DNA from: Serilophus lunatus
Taxonomy: Eukaryota; Chordata; Aves; Passeriformes; Eurylaimidae
Length of the DNA stretch: 64,000 nt
Assembly: GCA_013399895.1 (NCBI GenBank)
Contig: VXBA01004389.1
Span: 1,240,001 to 1,304,000, forward strand
Reading direction: 5' to 3'
Below, in pieces: positions 39,344-52,675 of the stretch. The position numbers and the translations under genes are program-made. The notes beneath the pieces are model-generated. The model ran no database searches, was not told the origin of the DNA, and worked only from the letters and a program-made list of their open reading frames with translations. Numbering within the stretch: the stretch's first letter is position 1; the number at the start of each line of letters is the position of its first letter.

Positions 39344-42060
39344 TAAAATCACTGGCATAATTATGGTCCGTTCCTAGGTGTGGTACTGCAGATCTTTATC
39401 CTAGTCTAGTCAACAGTCTTTGTATCAGTCTGCAAATTGTTGAATAGAAAGCTTCCGTTTAAAGATCACATCTATCTTTCCATGATTCTCCTTTCCCAAA
39501 TTCTAGTGGAATCATGGTATGGTTTCACCAAATCTACCAAGACTAAATGAATCAAAAAAATTATTCCTAGTTCTTTAATTATTTTCGGGCCTGAGCTTAC
39601 ATCCACTGAAATCAAGAGTGACAGAATTGGTCTCTTACTCTGTGACTGGAAGTGATTTAGAATTAAAAAGAACCAGTATTTATCTACAACTTAAAGCTAT
39701 AATTACAGCTTGAAAGTGTTTTTATGCATATCGAGCTGTACTGTATCTGACAGCTGAGATACTGTTCTTCGGTGTCTCTTTAATAGTATCTCAGTTTCAT
39801 ACACAGCAATAAGTACATGTTCCAAATCATTAATTATTTCTTGTCCCTAGGCTTGCACAATTTTTTCTAGCTCAGACATTTACAAGATAATACACTAGTC
39901 TTCAAACGAAATTCATGACGTGACTTACCATTGCTTCCGAATGGTACAAATGCAGCGCTCATACTACAAAACAGCAGAATGAAGTAGAAGATGGCATTAG
40001 CCTGATACATTACTGCAACCCATAGTTTTAAATAAACCAGCCTAACAGCTAGCATGGACAATGAAATAATTTGGGGGATTTTTTTCATTTTTTCAGAGAC
40101 ATAAAATTTACTGTTGAAGGGACAGATACTTCCTAAACTGACTTCTGAGTCTCAACTTGCCTAATGTGGACGTGGAGGTGAGGTACCTCTGCTCACTGTT
40201 GCATTCTGCAGCTCTTTCAAGTGAGAGACCTGGGAAAGAACAGGTACATTGCCAGGTTGAAGTGACTGATTTGCACAGTAATCAATAATTCAAAAACAAC
40301 CATGTCTTCTTTAAGACAGTCTCTGGTTCACGCAGAAAATTCATACTTTAAAATCTTGGGGCAGGAGGGAGAAACTTCCAGAAATGCAGTTAATAAGTTT
40401 TACTCACTTCTTGTCCTTTTATTAATAGCGATTTATTACTTTTACTTAGGACTGAAGCTATGTATGGATGATGTAATACTAGGCTGTCAGATATTCTACT
40501 GAAAGGTTGCTGGCACTTAACACTAGTGGTGTTCCAAAACTCTCTTAAACATGAGTAGGGTAGAAATCGCGTGAACTGACGTCATTTATAGAAACAGTTG
40601 CTCTTTCAGCCTGACACAGGGCACTGTTCAGTGAGACCTGAGGCAGTGCTGCCCTTTTGGGGACTTCAATTCAACTATGGGGACGATTGCCTGTGCATCC
40701 TGGAAAACTGCCAGGCCAGGCTATCGCACAAAAAGCTGTGCAGTAGTAGCTGACAGGGACACTCATGGAGCTCCCTGTGCTGGCAGAAAAAAAATCAGTC
40801 GCTTGAGGAGAGGTTCCAGAACAAACTGGTCCCCAGTATCCGTGTTTGAGTTCACCAGTATAGACTGGTAAGTAGGAATACGGGAAGACACAATCTGGCT
40901 GCTGCCTTGTGCTGACATCTGTTACCGTGGGTCCCTTCCAATAATGGGTATGTTCAGCCTAAGAGGGATTTTATGAAAGTTTTCTATGGATCTCTATGGA
41001 AGTTTAGATCCTTCATGGGGATTCTGAGGACCTTGTGAATTGACTGAATACAGAGTCAAGTCCTGCCATTTGCACATTTCCACACTGCGAACAGAACTGA
41101 AAAGAAACATAACAGGGAGGACAGCATTTGGCCATTTTTCCAAACATATATAACAGTGTTATTAGAGAAAAAGAGGAGAAGCATTGAGAGTGCTTACAAC
41201 CTCTGATGCGTGTTTCTGGACCGATCTCTCCCAGGGCTCTGCAGGAAGATAGGTACTTCTTTTGCATTTGGTCTCTCTTCCCCAACCAGGAAAAGTGGAA
41301 GATCATAAAAATACAGGAAGCCTTACAGGAACCATGCCATATGTACTTGTGTCCCTCAAAAGGGCTTAAGAGCATCTTGGCTTGCCTGAGAGAGGACTAA
41401 GAATCTACTGAATGAAAAACAATAATGGATTTATTACACCATTATCAGGAACTGAACCGGGAAGAATTTGTCAGGTAGCACCAAACTTCCACAGTACTGG
41501 GCAGTTCAAGCATGTGCTCATTCTGGCAGGGCATGGAAGTACATAGGCTTCTCTCTCTGCCATCTTTAAAGTTGGTACATAAATTACAGCAGACTAAATA
41601 TTCTGCAAAAGCTGGCATCTCCTTACTGCTTGGCATTTGCTGAAGATCAATCTAAGTTTTCTATTTTTTGCTTATTTGAATTATACTTTCTAGATTCTGC
41701 TTAGCTAATCAGATGGTGATAAAACTAAGGGGCCTATATTTTGCAAGCTTCTACTACTTTTTTTAAAATCTCAGGGGAATATCTACATAAGCAAGAGTTT
41801 GCAAATTCTGAGCTATGCTGATTTAAGTAGGAAAAAAATGTGCTCAGGTCTTTAATATGTGATGAATGCTGCTTTATATTTGAAACTTTGTCCCTAGTGG
41901 AACCCATTACAATAATGTTTATACAGGTTTATGCTATAAATGCACAATATTTTCCCTACAGCAGAATATGTTGGAATTTACTCCTGATTAAAAAGAAAAA
42001 ATAAAAAGAAGTGTGAATGGGTGATATCACAGAATATGGGTTGCTATAGACATGAATTGT

Positions 42061-42112
42061 ATTCAGTGATCCTTGTGGGTCCCTTCCAACTCAGAATACT
42101 GTGATTCTGTAA
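42061..42112 (+). mobile_element. 5'-truncated SINE/CR1 3' tail
   Basis: The plus strand carries GTGATCCTTGTGGGTCCC, then TTCCAACTCAGAATACTGTG and ATTCTGT. This is the same 3' tail as the SINE at 26621-26745 but without a visible tRNA head. It could be a truncated TguSINE1 copy or a truncated CR1 sharing that 3' end. The sequence just 5' of it is not recognisable. Confidence 0.8.
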
Positions 42113-45100
42113 CATAATTACATATTTATGTCCCTTTATTAAGAAATGAAGCAATGGAAAATATAATTTGCTAACTTAAAAAGGGCTTCATACAGCAGAC
42201 ATAATTGATATGAAGCACACCCTGAATCTCCTGCACCACATATGAATAGGAAGCCAGCCAAGCCCTGCAGAATTAAAGGAAACTCTCATAAAGCTGTGAA
42301 GCACCTCCCCAGGCTCTTCCAGCCTGATTACAGTCAGCATTAGAGCTAAGCAGATGATCTGAGCCTCCTGGGTAAGGCTAGCTACAGACCTAAAAACCAC
42401 TTCTGCAAATGCACACCCCAGTGTGTCTGGATCTTTAAGTGCCAAGCACACACAAAGCCTGGACAGGGTTGCTGACTGTCACAGTAAAAACTGGGAAGAT
42501 GAAAGCGATGGATCAGTGCACACTTAACATTAAATAGCAGGAAGAGGTGGTGTCACAGCAGTATTTTGGTTGCACAGGTGTCCTGCCTTCAACTCAAGCG
42601 ATATTTGTTCTGTAACAGGCCCAATCAGATGAAACAGGATCTACATCCATGGTTTTCTCTATGTTAAAACCCATTGCATCAGCACAGCAACATCAATGTA
42701 CTTTAAAATAAACTTCCTCAAGAGAACAGAGCACAGCCCTTCTCTCCTCCCTGTGATCATTTACTTTATACTGGGGAGTGACAAAGGCCAAGGGCAGGAG
42801 TTGCAGAGAACACTATTAAAGATAGGTCTGCTCTTCCACCCCTCATCATGCTGTGAACTGTAGGCACATGAAAACCATCACCCATCACAGAGCATGGGAT
42901 AAGATTGCCACCAAGCTTGTTTTAAGCCGTAGAACGTTTTAAAGCTTCATCCCTCAGACTGGAGTGAACAGGGTGACAATACACAGTGCTGTGACATGGG
43001 AACACAGCAAAACTCTGGCTTACACACAGATCTCTTGTATAAGCTCTGTTACCTCTTTTTCTCTGTTGCAAGGGAATTATTTATTTCTTGTTTCATCCTT
43101 GGGGCTCAGGAGATGAAAACCACTTCTCACTTTATGTAGAACAATAAGGTCCTGTTCTCATTTGGGGTCTTAAACTCTTGCTTTAATACAATTTAAGGGG
43201 AAAAAAAAAAAGGTTGAGCATTACGGAATGAAATAGAAATGCTAAACTTGATTATTTAACTTTTACGAGTGAAACTGAGTTACAGGGGAAGGTGCTAACC
43301 TGACTTGCATGACTTCATATACAATTCCTTCCTGGCCTCTTCTACATCTGCTATCAGCACTATCCTGTTTGTAAACTTCATTAGTGAGACAGATCAGTGA
43401 GGTGCCATCCTTTAAAAATAACAAACTCATAAATTCTCCGTTTCTTCTTTAAATCCACCATCCCACCTAAAACCCCATCTCACAGCCTGTGTCTGTGCAC
43501 TACTCATTCCTATAATATATTTTGACATCCTGTTTTTATAAGAGTCAAAATTGTCAGTTGTTGCCTTGACGTAAATCCATAGGTTTTCCTCTGCCAAACA
43601 GGAACCAGGTCTCTAAGTAAAGATATAGTTGTTCAGACTTAGAGAAGACTTCAGGGAAATGCCACTGTTACTCATTGGAATTATTCTTTCTGAATAATGC
43701 CAATAAAATAATTGGGATTATCTGTAGAGTGAAATGTGATTCAATTTGAATAAGCATGGCTGTGTGAAGACAGTAGCGGAAGGGTAAATTGAACACAAAA
43801 TAATAAAAAGAAACTACATGCAGTTTCCATTTGGAAATGTTTGATTTTTAAAAAAAGGACTAGATAATCTCCGAGCAGTGATACCAGATAACTGCGTATT
43901 CATTTCTTGTAGGTTGTTATGCTGATCTATTAATTGGTTTCCTATCTGAGAGTTGGGGTGGGTGCTATTTCAGATGAGCAGGTGCCTCGAGGTTCCCCCA
44001 CATGGCCAGTCTTTGGGGTTGGCCCGTGTTTCCCCTTGCAGTGACACAGCAATTGTGCAGCGTGTCAGCAGCGTGCCCAGTGCTGCTACCTGAGCCAGTC
44101 TGCACTGCAGGGGACACAGACAAAAACGTGCCACTTATGTTTAGCTTCACATAAAATCATCTCACAGCATATTTTTTTCCCTACTCCTAAATAGCCACAA
44201 CAGTAGTATGTATATCTGCTTGCGCAAGAGAGTTTGTTCTTATAAAAAATCTAAAACAAATGCAGAACCATGCCAGGATTATATATTTCATTTCCCAGCA
44301 TGCAAATGAGGATCTAATTTACTCTGGGCTGTTCATGCATTTTGCTTTTAACAAACACCCATATGCCAAATAGACCTTCCACATACTTCCCTGCTGGAGT
44401 TTTTTTTCCTTTCAACTTGGTAGGAAACATTTGTGATCCTTATTCTACCAAATATATCTGAAGAATATATTTTGCTCAAGGCCTTGTATTTTATAATTTA
44501 GGAGAAACAAATCAATTCATGGCTCTGGCAGTCTTGCTATTATGGCAAGCATACATCTGTGCAAAAATACACCATTCTCTAAATAATTACAGAATCCTGT
44601 TAAGATTTAAAAATTTAAAATTGGTTAATTTATTTAATTTTATAAACACAGACACATGAAGTTACTTTTTAAAGACCACTTTTACATCTTTTGCCTGCAG
44701 TTTTAAAATCTAGATAGTTTAGCATAGATACAGAAATACATGCTTGTGTCAAGATTATTTTCTGTTCAGACGGTTCCCAGTCCTTTATGTAATGACTTTA
44801 ATAAGTAAGGCCTGACACTTAACTCTTGACTCATGCAGCTCTGATGGGCAGTGTAAATGAGAGTTTTTTCCAATTAAAGGAAACAGGTTGAGAGTCATGT
44901 TCTTTAAAATTAATACTTGTTATGAATGTCTAATGCCAAAGTCATCCCAGGTCACGTTTCTCATGTACCACAGCTCATGAAATTGAACTTAATTTTAAGC
45001 CACTAAATACTCCACAAAAATATGTTAAAGTGAGCCACTGTTGAAAGAGATTTACTTACTGATCAGGTAAATAGCTGCATATAAAACTACTGTCAACTTT

Positions 45101-48100
45101 AATCATATGAAGACAATTATTTTATATGACTAATTAGGGGTGCTAATAAAAAATTTGAACAGCTGTAAACTTCTATATTTGTTTGAAAGGCAGTGATCAG
45201 TCGTGATTTGAACATTGAGATAAATTATACTCAAATATGTGCAGCTTCTACTGCAACTACAACAAGTGTTCTAGTAGCTATCCAGTCTTTTCCCTTGGTT
45301 ACAAGTTCAGTATTTATAGTGGACTTACACAGTCCGTCAGGTTCATTTGTAATCTTTAAACTATCCTCTCTTACTTTTCTATGATCCTATTAAAAATACA
45401 ATTTATAAGGCAAACAGTAAACCCCTTGCTTTTCTCTACACTCATTATTCACATTGCTCTCACCTAATTCTGTCCTGAAGAAGTATTTTAACAATTGTGG
45501 TGTTAGATGGGCAGTGTATGGGGGAGCCAAAGGAAGTGAGCAGTTCTCATTCACGGCTAATACAATGGCAGTGCTTTTTGTGGTCTGTAACTACATCTGC
45601 ACTGCTCACTGAAGCATCCACATTTACACTCAGCTAAAGAAAAGCACATTTGGCCAAAAATCAGATACAATTTTAATTGGTATCCTCACGAGCATATTTA
45701 CACACTAATCCTTGGTAGAAACACTCATCTGAAGCAGTACTGTGAGCTCTGTTACACAACTTGGTAGACTTACCTGTTCTTTGTCTACATTTTTGTGTGA
45801 TTTTTTCATACATAAAGTCACAAATTGGAAGACTTAGCTTTAGAAAGACATATATCATGTTGTAATGTTCGTTGGAAACATCTGAGTACCTATGGTGACT
45901 GAATAACTCCTAATTGCCAAAGAGTTCTGCTCAGCCTCAGTCAGCCTGAGCTCCAAACAAAAAGGAAACTGGAAGGAATATATCAGTGCTCTCATGGATT
46001 TTACAAATTTATCATATATCCAGCAGTGACGTAGAGATGTAGGGAAAAAAAATACCAGTGAAATACCACCTCAGCAAAAAAGAACACTGATGGGGAGAGG
46101 CTGGTGTCAGTGGCTAATAGCACAAAACCCCTTTTTCTTGGCTTTATCTATTGCCGAGATGGTGTGATCAGACAGGTGGATCAAGAAGCAAAGTAGAACC
46201 TTCATGCTCTTACCACACCTCACCTCAGCAATACTATACCAATTTCTGCCTGCTGATCATAGGCTTCAACAAAAACTTTGGAAGATAATTCATTGGAAAC
46301 ACAGTCTACAACTTATGTTAGCATCATACAGCAGAGGTAACTTTTGATTGTAAGAAAATTCCAGAAAGGGTTAAAATGGCTGCTTTGACCTTAATTCCCT
46401 GTGGGCCAAGTTACTGAGCCCTTGGCAATAAAAAGATGCTTGTGCAGAGCATGACCTTATTTAGCTGGGGTAGCATTTGTTGTTTTCTCAGCCTTCATTA
46501 CTGTAATATCATACATAGGGTTTTTCATTTGTTTGCCATGCCATGCAACTTATTCCCCTAAGATTAGTCTTTTTCTAGTCAAGCAGTTTAAAGCTAATCA
46601 CAGTTGTTATTTTAATCTGTGCTCACCATTAGGAATTCTTGCAGAGCTATTTTGCTTGTTAGCAATTATGGTCTCCCAATGGAAGTTCATGATTACAGCA
46701 AAAGCAACCTGTTTAATACTTGGCACCTCTTTAGTACACAGGCATTAAAAACAGGAGCATAGAAGCATAATAATGCTGCTCATGAAAGTAGAGCAAATCT
46801 ATTTGACAAACTCTTTTGAAAATACAGTATTGGAGAAATGCTATGCAGTTCTCATGTACCTATTTGCTCTCTTCCCTCTATGTTTTACATTACTGGAATA
46901 AGATAGGAAAGTGCTGTTGAAATTAATTTATTATATGGTGATCATGTCTGAAAGGCGGCGTATCCTCACACTTCCACCAAGGCAGATTAAAAGGTTGGTC
47001 CTGGTTCCAGCACTACTACTAATAAAATTACCTAGAAATCTCTTAAGACCAGAGTCTGACCCTTGCATATTCAAGCAAGCATCCTATGCTGAAATATGAC
47101 TTCTTTCTTCTGTAAAGAAAATTAGTAATTGCTGCCACTGATCTATATGTCAATACTTAAAAATTATTATCTACTGTCAGGGTCAATTAGCAAAGACTGC
47201 AGGAGCAGTCCTTTAGCTTCTCATGTTGATTATCCGTGTGATTCTGCCATAAAAATTATGCAAGGTAATACCCATTAGCTGAATTAAGGCATTAAATGAC
47301 TGTGTAAGAAAAAACACTGCAAGGGGATCTCCTACCCCTGACCCAGTTCTGTCCTGTTTAAAGTTATTTCCAGATGGGATAGGGCAGACAAATCTAAAAT
47401 AATCTCTTTTCTTTTAAAAATTGATGCACAGAGATGTGCAACCCCTATTGTGCATGGCCTCCAGTGATAAATGTTGGTAATTTACATCAACAGGGTTCAA
47501 ATTTGTCTCATGTTGGATAAATGTACTTTTTTCAAACTTGAGAAATGGGGGAACCACTGATAAATCAAATATGCTTTCATTTTAATCATTCCTCATGTGG
47601 AAATCACTATTGTAAAGTGTTCAGCATAAGAAAAACTATGTTAATAAAGTCTGCATCTTCACAAATTGGTGAAGTACCTTCACTTGTTGTCAAGGTTTTA
47701 AGAACAAGACATCTGAAACTGAGCTAGAGGTCTGTTTTAGTAGAAAGCTATAAAACGTGACCTAACCATGGTCAGTTCTCCTGGGACAGCAATTACAGCA
47801 ATAAATGTTCCACAGCAGATGCTAATGCCGTGTATAAACAGTCGTCCTCTGAAACTAAAAGAAATTTTGGCCCCCACATGTCTTTTAGGGTCCCATTGTA
47901 CGTGTGGAAATGTAAAGGAAATGTAAAATTGATATGCACACCATGACATCGGCTTTAGTCTCCTCTGCCTCAGCCTGGCCCCTATAAATCTGTCCTGGCT
48001 GTAAGTAATGCTGAAGGAGCTAAATGGTCAGAATTTGTGTCTGTCATTTATTAGCTCGCTCAGAGTAAAGTGGGGGTTATTGGTCAATGTCAGGTTCAGC

Positions 48101-50090
48101 TCCCAGTGACCCACTGGGTTAAAAACACGGTAGTCACAAATCAGGAGCATAATGAAGTCTGAGAAGAGGGGTATGCTGATTTATGAGGACATCTGTCTGA
48201 CTATAGACAGCCTAGTACTGCCCCTGTGTAGTGCCAGCTATTAGCATAATCCTTACCATGAAACTTCTTAGAGATTTAAAAGACAGAAATAAAGTGTTCA
48301 AAGAAGACCGGCAAAACCCAGAAGGGTTTTTCTTGTAGTCCTCATTACAAATCTTTTTATGCCAACACCCCACCAAAAAAAAAGAATAAAAGTAAATCAA
48401 TATTTAGAATAAATTCCTGTTTTCAGTTTTCCAAAACCATTGAATTTTCAGAACACATCTGAATGTCCGTTCATAATAGTCACCACTCCTGCTACTTTTC
48501 AAAGATTTTTAATGTTTTAATTTTTTATTATTCATTTTTATTTAACCACAGTTCTGTCATCTGCATATAATGTTATCACCTTCCTTCTTACAAAACTAGT
48601 CTCCTCAATTCTGTAATCTTAAATGAAAACTTTGATTTTTTTTGTGCTGATAATTTTGGCTACTTTTTTATAAAAAGGAGGAATTAAGCACAAATTTTGT
48701 GAGATTTGCCTATAAATAAGACAGTCCATAGCATAATTCTGTGTTCTGTAAATGCTGTAATACTACTTGATATCATATAGGTCAAGAAGTTTGTGAGGTG
48801 TATACCAACTAGTACTGGCATATGCAAGGCTACTTCTTTTGTACATGAGAGGCACTCAACTGAAAAATCAGACATACCATTATTTCTCCCTTGATCAGAA
48901 CTAAAGTAAAATAGGCTTCAGTGTATGAAGATTAAATTATTCCCCAAAGATTTCTTTATATTTGAATATGGATTTGAAAAGATTGTCACTGCTCATATGT
49001 CTTCAGGAAAAAAAAATTGTTAAATACTGCATTAAAAAAAATATTGCTGTGGATGCTGAAGGTGTTTCATCACTGATATTATTCCATTTTCTCTGTATTA
49101 AGTGTTATCTTAGATAGGAGTTAAACTGGTGAGTATAAAAACATGAGATAATGAGCAGTTAATAAATAGGTACCAAATACTTAAAAAACTAAAAAGTACA
49201 AGCAAATGCTGCAAAATGCTTTTGTGCAGAGCTTTTTAGACCAGCTAACAACAATTCTATACAAGTGGAAATTCTGGGAGATTTAATTTAAAAACGATCA
49301 AGATATAATTAACTCGTTAAGGTTGTGAGACTTCTGAGGCTTCCAAAGATTAGGTAATTTCTCTGCTAGCTTTTATCAATAAAATTGCTGTTCTAAAGAG
49401 GAAACTATGTCTGGAATGGAGGGAGAATGCTTTTACAAGAACTGAGACCCTCCACCTGTGAGTAGATGACAAGAGCTAGATGAGATGAATGCACTAAGGT
49501 TTGCAAGGTCCTACAGCCGCCTTACAGACGGACACAAACTTTGAGGAGACCTTCAGAAGTGCCCATGAAGTTACCAAACAGCCCCTAGCACATGGGTTTG
49601 CTTGAAACAAAGTGAACTCGGCTTTGCTTGAGCCAGAGTGAGCTCTGGGCAGCATGAAGAGAGTAGAAAATCATGACTGTCAAGAGCACTGAAAAATTTT
49701 AAAACTGTATTTTAGTTTCAAAATTCTCAATTGCTCATGCTGCTATGCTGACTTTTTGGCTGTAGTTTGTGTGCCATTCAGTGAAAACACTTATATTCAA
49801 GAATAGAAAACAATCCCTTCAATTCAGCCCAATTAAATGAATCTGAAGAAGAGTTAGCATCCACTGCTTAGAAACTTTAACATGAAGAAACCTGTGCATG
49901 TGTGTAACTGCCCTGACTAGCAAGGGCAAGATTCAACTCATGTGTGATGACCTACTTATTTCATTAGTTAAGATTTGCTAGTCTGCAAAGACTTAAAAAA
50001 CGGAGACACTGAATACGCAAACATTTATTTGTACTCAAGAATGAAAACTATGCAATGCAGTATTTCTTCCAAAATAGCAACATAAATAAA

Positions 50091-50102
50091 TGTGTGTGTG
50101 TG
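50091..50102. repeat. (TG)6 next to the GC donor
   Basis: A run of six TG units ends about 15 bp inside the intron from the exon at 50117-50190. On the transcribed minus strand it reads as (CA)6 immediately downstream of the GC donor. Intronic CA repeats near weak donors can bind hnRNP L, so it may influence use of this exon. That role is inference. Confidence 0.85.
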
Positions 50103-50116
50103 CGTATAGTACTCGC

Positions 50117-50190
50117 CTCCATAAATTCCAGCGTTGTTCTTCCAGTTGAGTCACTAAATGCTCTATGTATTTGTTGGAGTCCATGTATTC
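50117..50190 (-). CDS. NCKAP5: NCKAP5 N-terminal coding exon (74 nt)
   Basis: Minus-strand exon encoding 24 codons plus two bases, starting in phase 0. It reads EYMDSNKYIEHLVTQLEEQ followed by RWNLW, and its last two bases AG complete an Arg codon with the first base of the exon at 10359-10422. The acceptor is a pyrimidine-rich tract ending in TTTAG (AG at 50192-50191), with a good branch motif CTAAC at 50217-50213, about 23 nt upstream. The donor is AG|GCGAGT (GC at 50116-50115), a non-canonical GC donor whose other positions fit the consensus. The peptide is a charged, leucine-bearing helix suited to a coiled coil. From memory it matches the start of Nck-associated protein 5, a large microtubule- and Nck-SH3-linked cytoplasmic protein. 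The exon preserves frame and helix, so it is probably functional. The preceding exon with the initiator Met was not found in the window. A related coiled-coil protein is the main alternative. Confidence 0.85.
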
Positions 50191-51506
50191 CTAAATGAAA
50201 AATTATTAAAAGGTTAGTTTTTCAATGTCCAAGACATTTGTAATATGAGCCAGTTTGTGGAGTCCACTTTCATTTTGCTCCCAAATTTATCCCACCTCCA
50301 TGGAAATCACAGTGATGTAAAAATCTAGAACAAAGCTACACTGGGATTCATACCATGTGAACAAGGCAGAAGCCCAATGCATTTTTCAGAGATTATTTGA
50401 GGGGAAGACAAAAGGCACTGAATATACACAAGCAGCACAAATAAATTAGTGTACCTATAAGTAGATATCCATATTCTAAGCCCAGAAAATCTTCCCTGGA
50501 TCCAGACTGAAAAATAACTTCTCAGCAGTGCAATCACAGTTTTGGTGCACAATTTGTTTACTTTAGATATAAGTCAAAGTGAACTGAATATATGACTCAA
50601 ATACTCACTTTGTGGACAGTATGAAAAATATTATAGTATGTACTCTATTTGAAAATGAAGCTATAATTCAGCTCCTATAGAATTTTCTAGTTCAACTTTT
50701 GCAAATACTGTAACTTGCAAAATAAGCTATATGAAAGCCCCTTCACTTGTGTCAAGACAGAATTTCTGATAAATAATCTCAATCAGATGAAAAATTTGGA
50801 TTTTTTCCTTATTGAAGCCTATTCTTTAAACTCAATGCAAAAAGATGATGTTTATTCTCAGCAGAGAAATCTGTCAGTAATAGAAATATACCACTTCATT
50901 TCCAGGAGGAAGGCAACATCAGTGTTATTTATATCAAATATTTCAGAATGAACTTACAGAATAACATGATATAATATATTTTTGACAGCAGCACCAACAC
51001 AGTCACATTACCATTATTTTGAAAGCCTATCAGTACAATATAACTTTCCTGAAATAGCAAAGCAAATATATGTCTCCAACCTCATACTTCAGGAAATAAC
51101 TACGATTGGAGTACTACTTAGAAAAGAATCCATCTTCACTTTCTGGAGACAAAAGCTCCATTTTTATAGCTCCATTGTTTTACCTCTGGACTCATCACAA
51201 AACCACTTTGTGAGGTTGTTGTTTGTATTAGGATTTATTTTGTTACTATTATTATATGTTTTCTGTACAAATATGAATTTTTGCCGCAAAATAGTTGGTT
51301 CTTCTGAGCCATTTATCTTCATGACTAGGAATATGAAACAGCCACCACAGGGACAGTACATCATCGTGTCTTCTCCAGGTGGAGATAAATGTTAGCAGAT
51401 TTTAATGATCATAATTTATGTCTAAGTGTATGTTTTTATTTTTCAGGACTGAAATTGTTCCAAGTGATTCTGTGTTTCTGCCTACAGTAATCATTTTATC
51501 CTGATT

Positions 51507-51521
51507 GAGAGAGAGAGAGAG
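51507..51521. repeat. (GA)n short microsatellite
   Basis: A perfect GA run of about seven units in non-coding DNA. Confidence 0.9.
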
Positions 51522-52614
51522 GGCTGCTCCTCAAAGATTATCATGACAGAATGATCCCTGATGTACATGGTAGGAAAAGTTCAATGCTGCTCCTGAGGAG
51601 TCTGTGCAACTGCATCTGTCATATCCTGTTCACAGCTTGAAAAGCTTTAGTTATTGTGAAACTTTCCATTAAAGTTTCTGGTTGCCCCAAGCTTAAATTT
51701 TATTCTAGATGTTTCTTTCAGAAAACATTAAATAATGTAAGTCCCAAGAAACACCATCAACTTCAGTGGCAATTAAGCAGGAAGCTTCTAAGTTAATACA
51801 AATGAAGTTGTTCTGTAATATTAGAGTTCACAAAAATATACTGTACAAATATATAATGATGATTAGTTGCAGTACCAAGTTCTTTAAAACAAGTTGCCTT
51901 TTTTTAGTTAGTATTTTTTACTACAGTGATTCTGGCATAAATTAGTATTAATACCTTTACATCTCTTTAATGTAACATTAAACAATATTCCTGATTTATT
52001 CATCAGTGCACTTTGCCCTACAGGCAAAGATCGGATCTGCAGTTTTATTCTACATAATTCTACCACAATAATGTAAAAAACTCATTCTGAAGCAGTTTTC
52101 TCAAAAATAGTGTCTAGAAATAAAGACAATGGGGAAAAAGAAAGAAATATGTTTATCGTATATGACTGCTGCTTTAATGTTACGTTTTTCCTGTGGCAAA
52201 TCAGGAATATTATTCCGTTTCTTTTTAAAAACCCACAACTCAGGAGTATGTGATCTGTCAGTGTGCAAAGGTGATGTAAAAAAATCAACCATGATTTGAT
52301 CGGAAGATTGTGGTTAGCAGCACCTCCTCTCTTCTGACACATTCATGTGCCAGCTGTGTCCAAAACAGGCCATCTGCTTCAGGCAAGGTCTCTGCTCCCA
52401 AGCCCAGGTTTCTGCTCTTTTCTGTTATCATCCCTTCCAATAAGCCAAATTCTGCAATCGCTGGATCAGGACCCAGTGTTATCATTTTCTCTATGTGAAG
52501 CACATAGCAAACAATCACTTGAGGTTTAGAGCAACTTTGTGATTTATAAAAACCTGGCACATTCAGTGATAGCAGAAAATGTGAGTAAACCCCCAAAGTA
52601 ATCACACTTGTTTA

Positions 52615-52675
52615 TGGTTGGACTCAATGATGACCTTGAAGATCTTTTCCAACCTACATCATTCTATGGCTCTAT
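52615..52675 (+). mobile_element. CR1 LINE 3' end
   Basis: GGTTGGACTCAATGATGACC, then TTGAAGATCTTTTCCAACCT and ATTCTATGGCTCTATA match the typical 3' terminus of avian CR1, which ends in copies of an ATTCTATG-like octamer. The copy is severely 5'-truncated, as most CR1 insertions are. Orientation is plus. Confidence 0.85.

Larger units (their letters stand above)
10423..50116 (-). other. NCKAP5: Large intron of the NCKAP5-like gene (39,694 bp)
   Basis: This is the sequence between the two coding exons on the minus strand, with a GC donor at 50116-50115 and an AG acceptor at 10424-10423. Introns of tens of kilobases fit what is known of mammalian NCKAP5, which spans close to a megabase. It holds the SINE near 26.6 kb, the CpG island and assembly gap near 36.3-37.4 kb, an old CR1 relic near 39.2 kb, a short SINE/CR1 tail near 42.1 kb and simple A/T tracts. 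I see no convincing coding exon elsewhere in it. The remaining DNA is AT-rich and unremarkable by eye. Confidence 0.75.

Noticed and set aside
50982..51395. 137-codon frame with a hydrophobic stretch, suggestive of a membrane protein
   Set aside because: AT-rich sequence gives Phe/Leu/Ile runs by chance. There is no family resemblance, no splice context and a start inside non-coding DNA.
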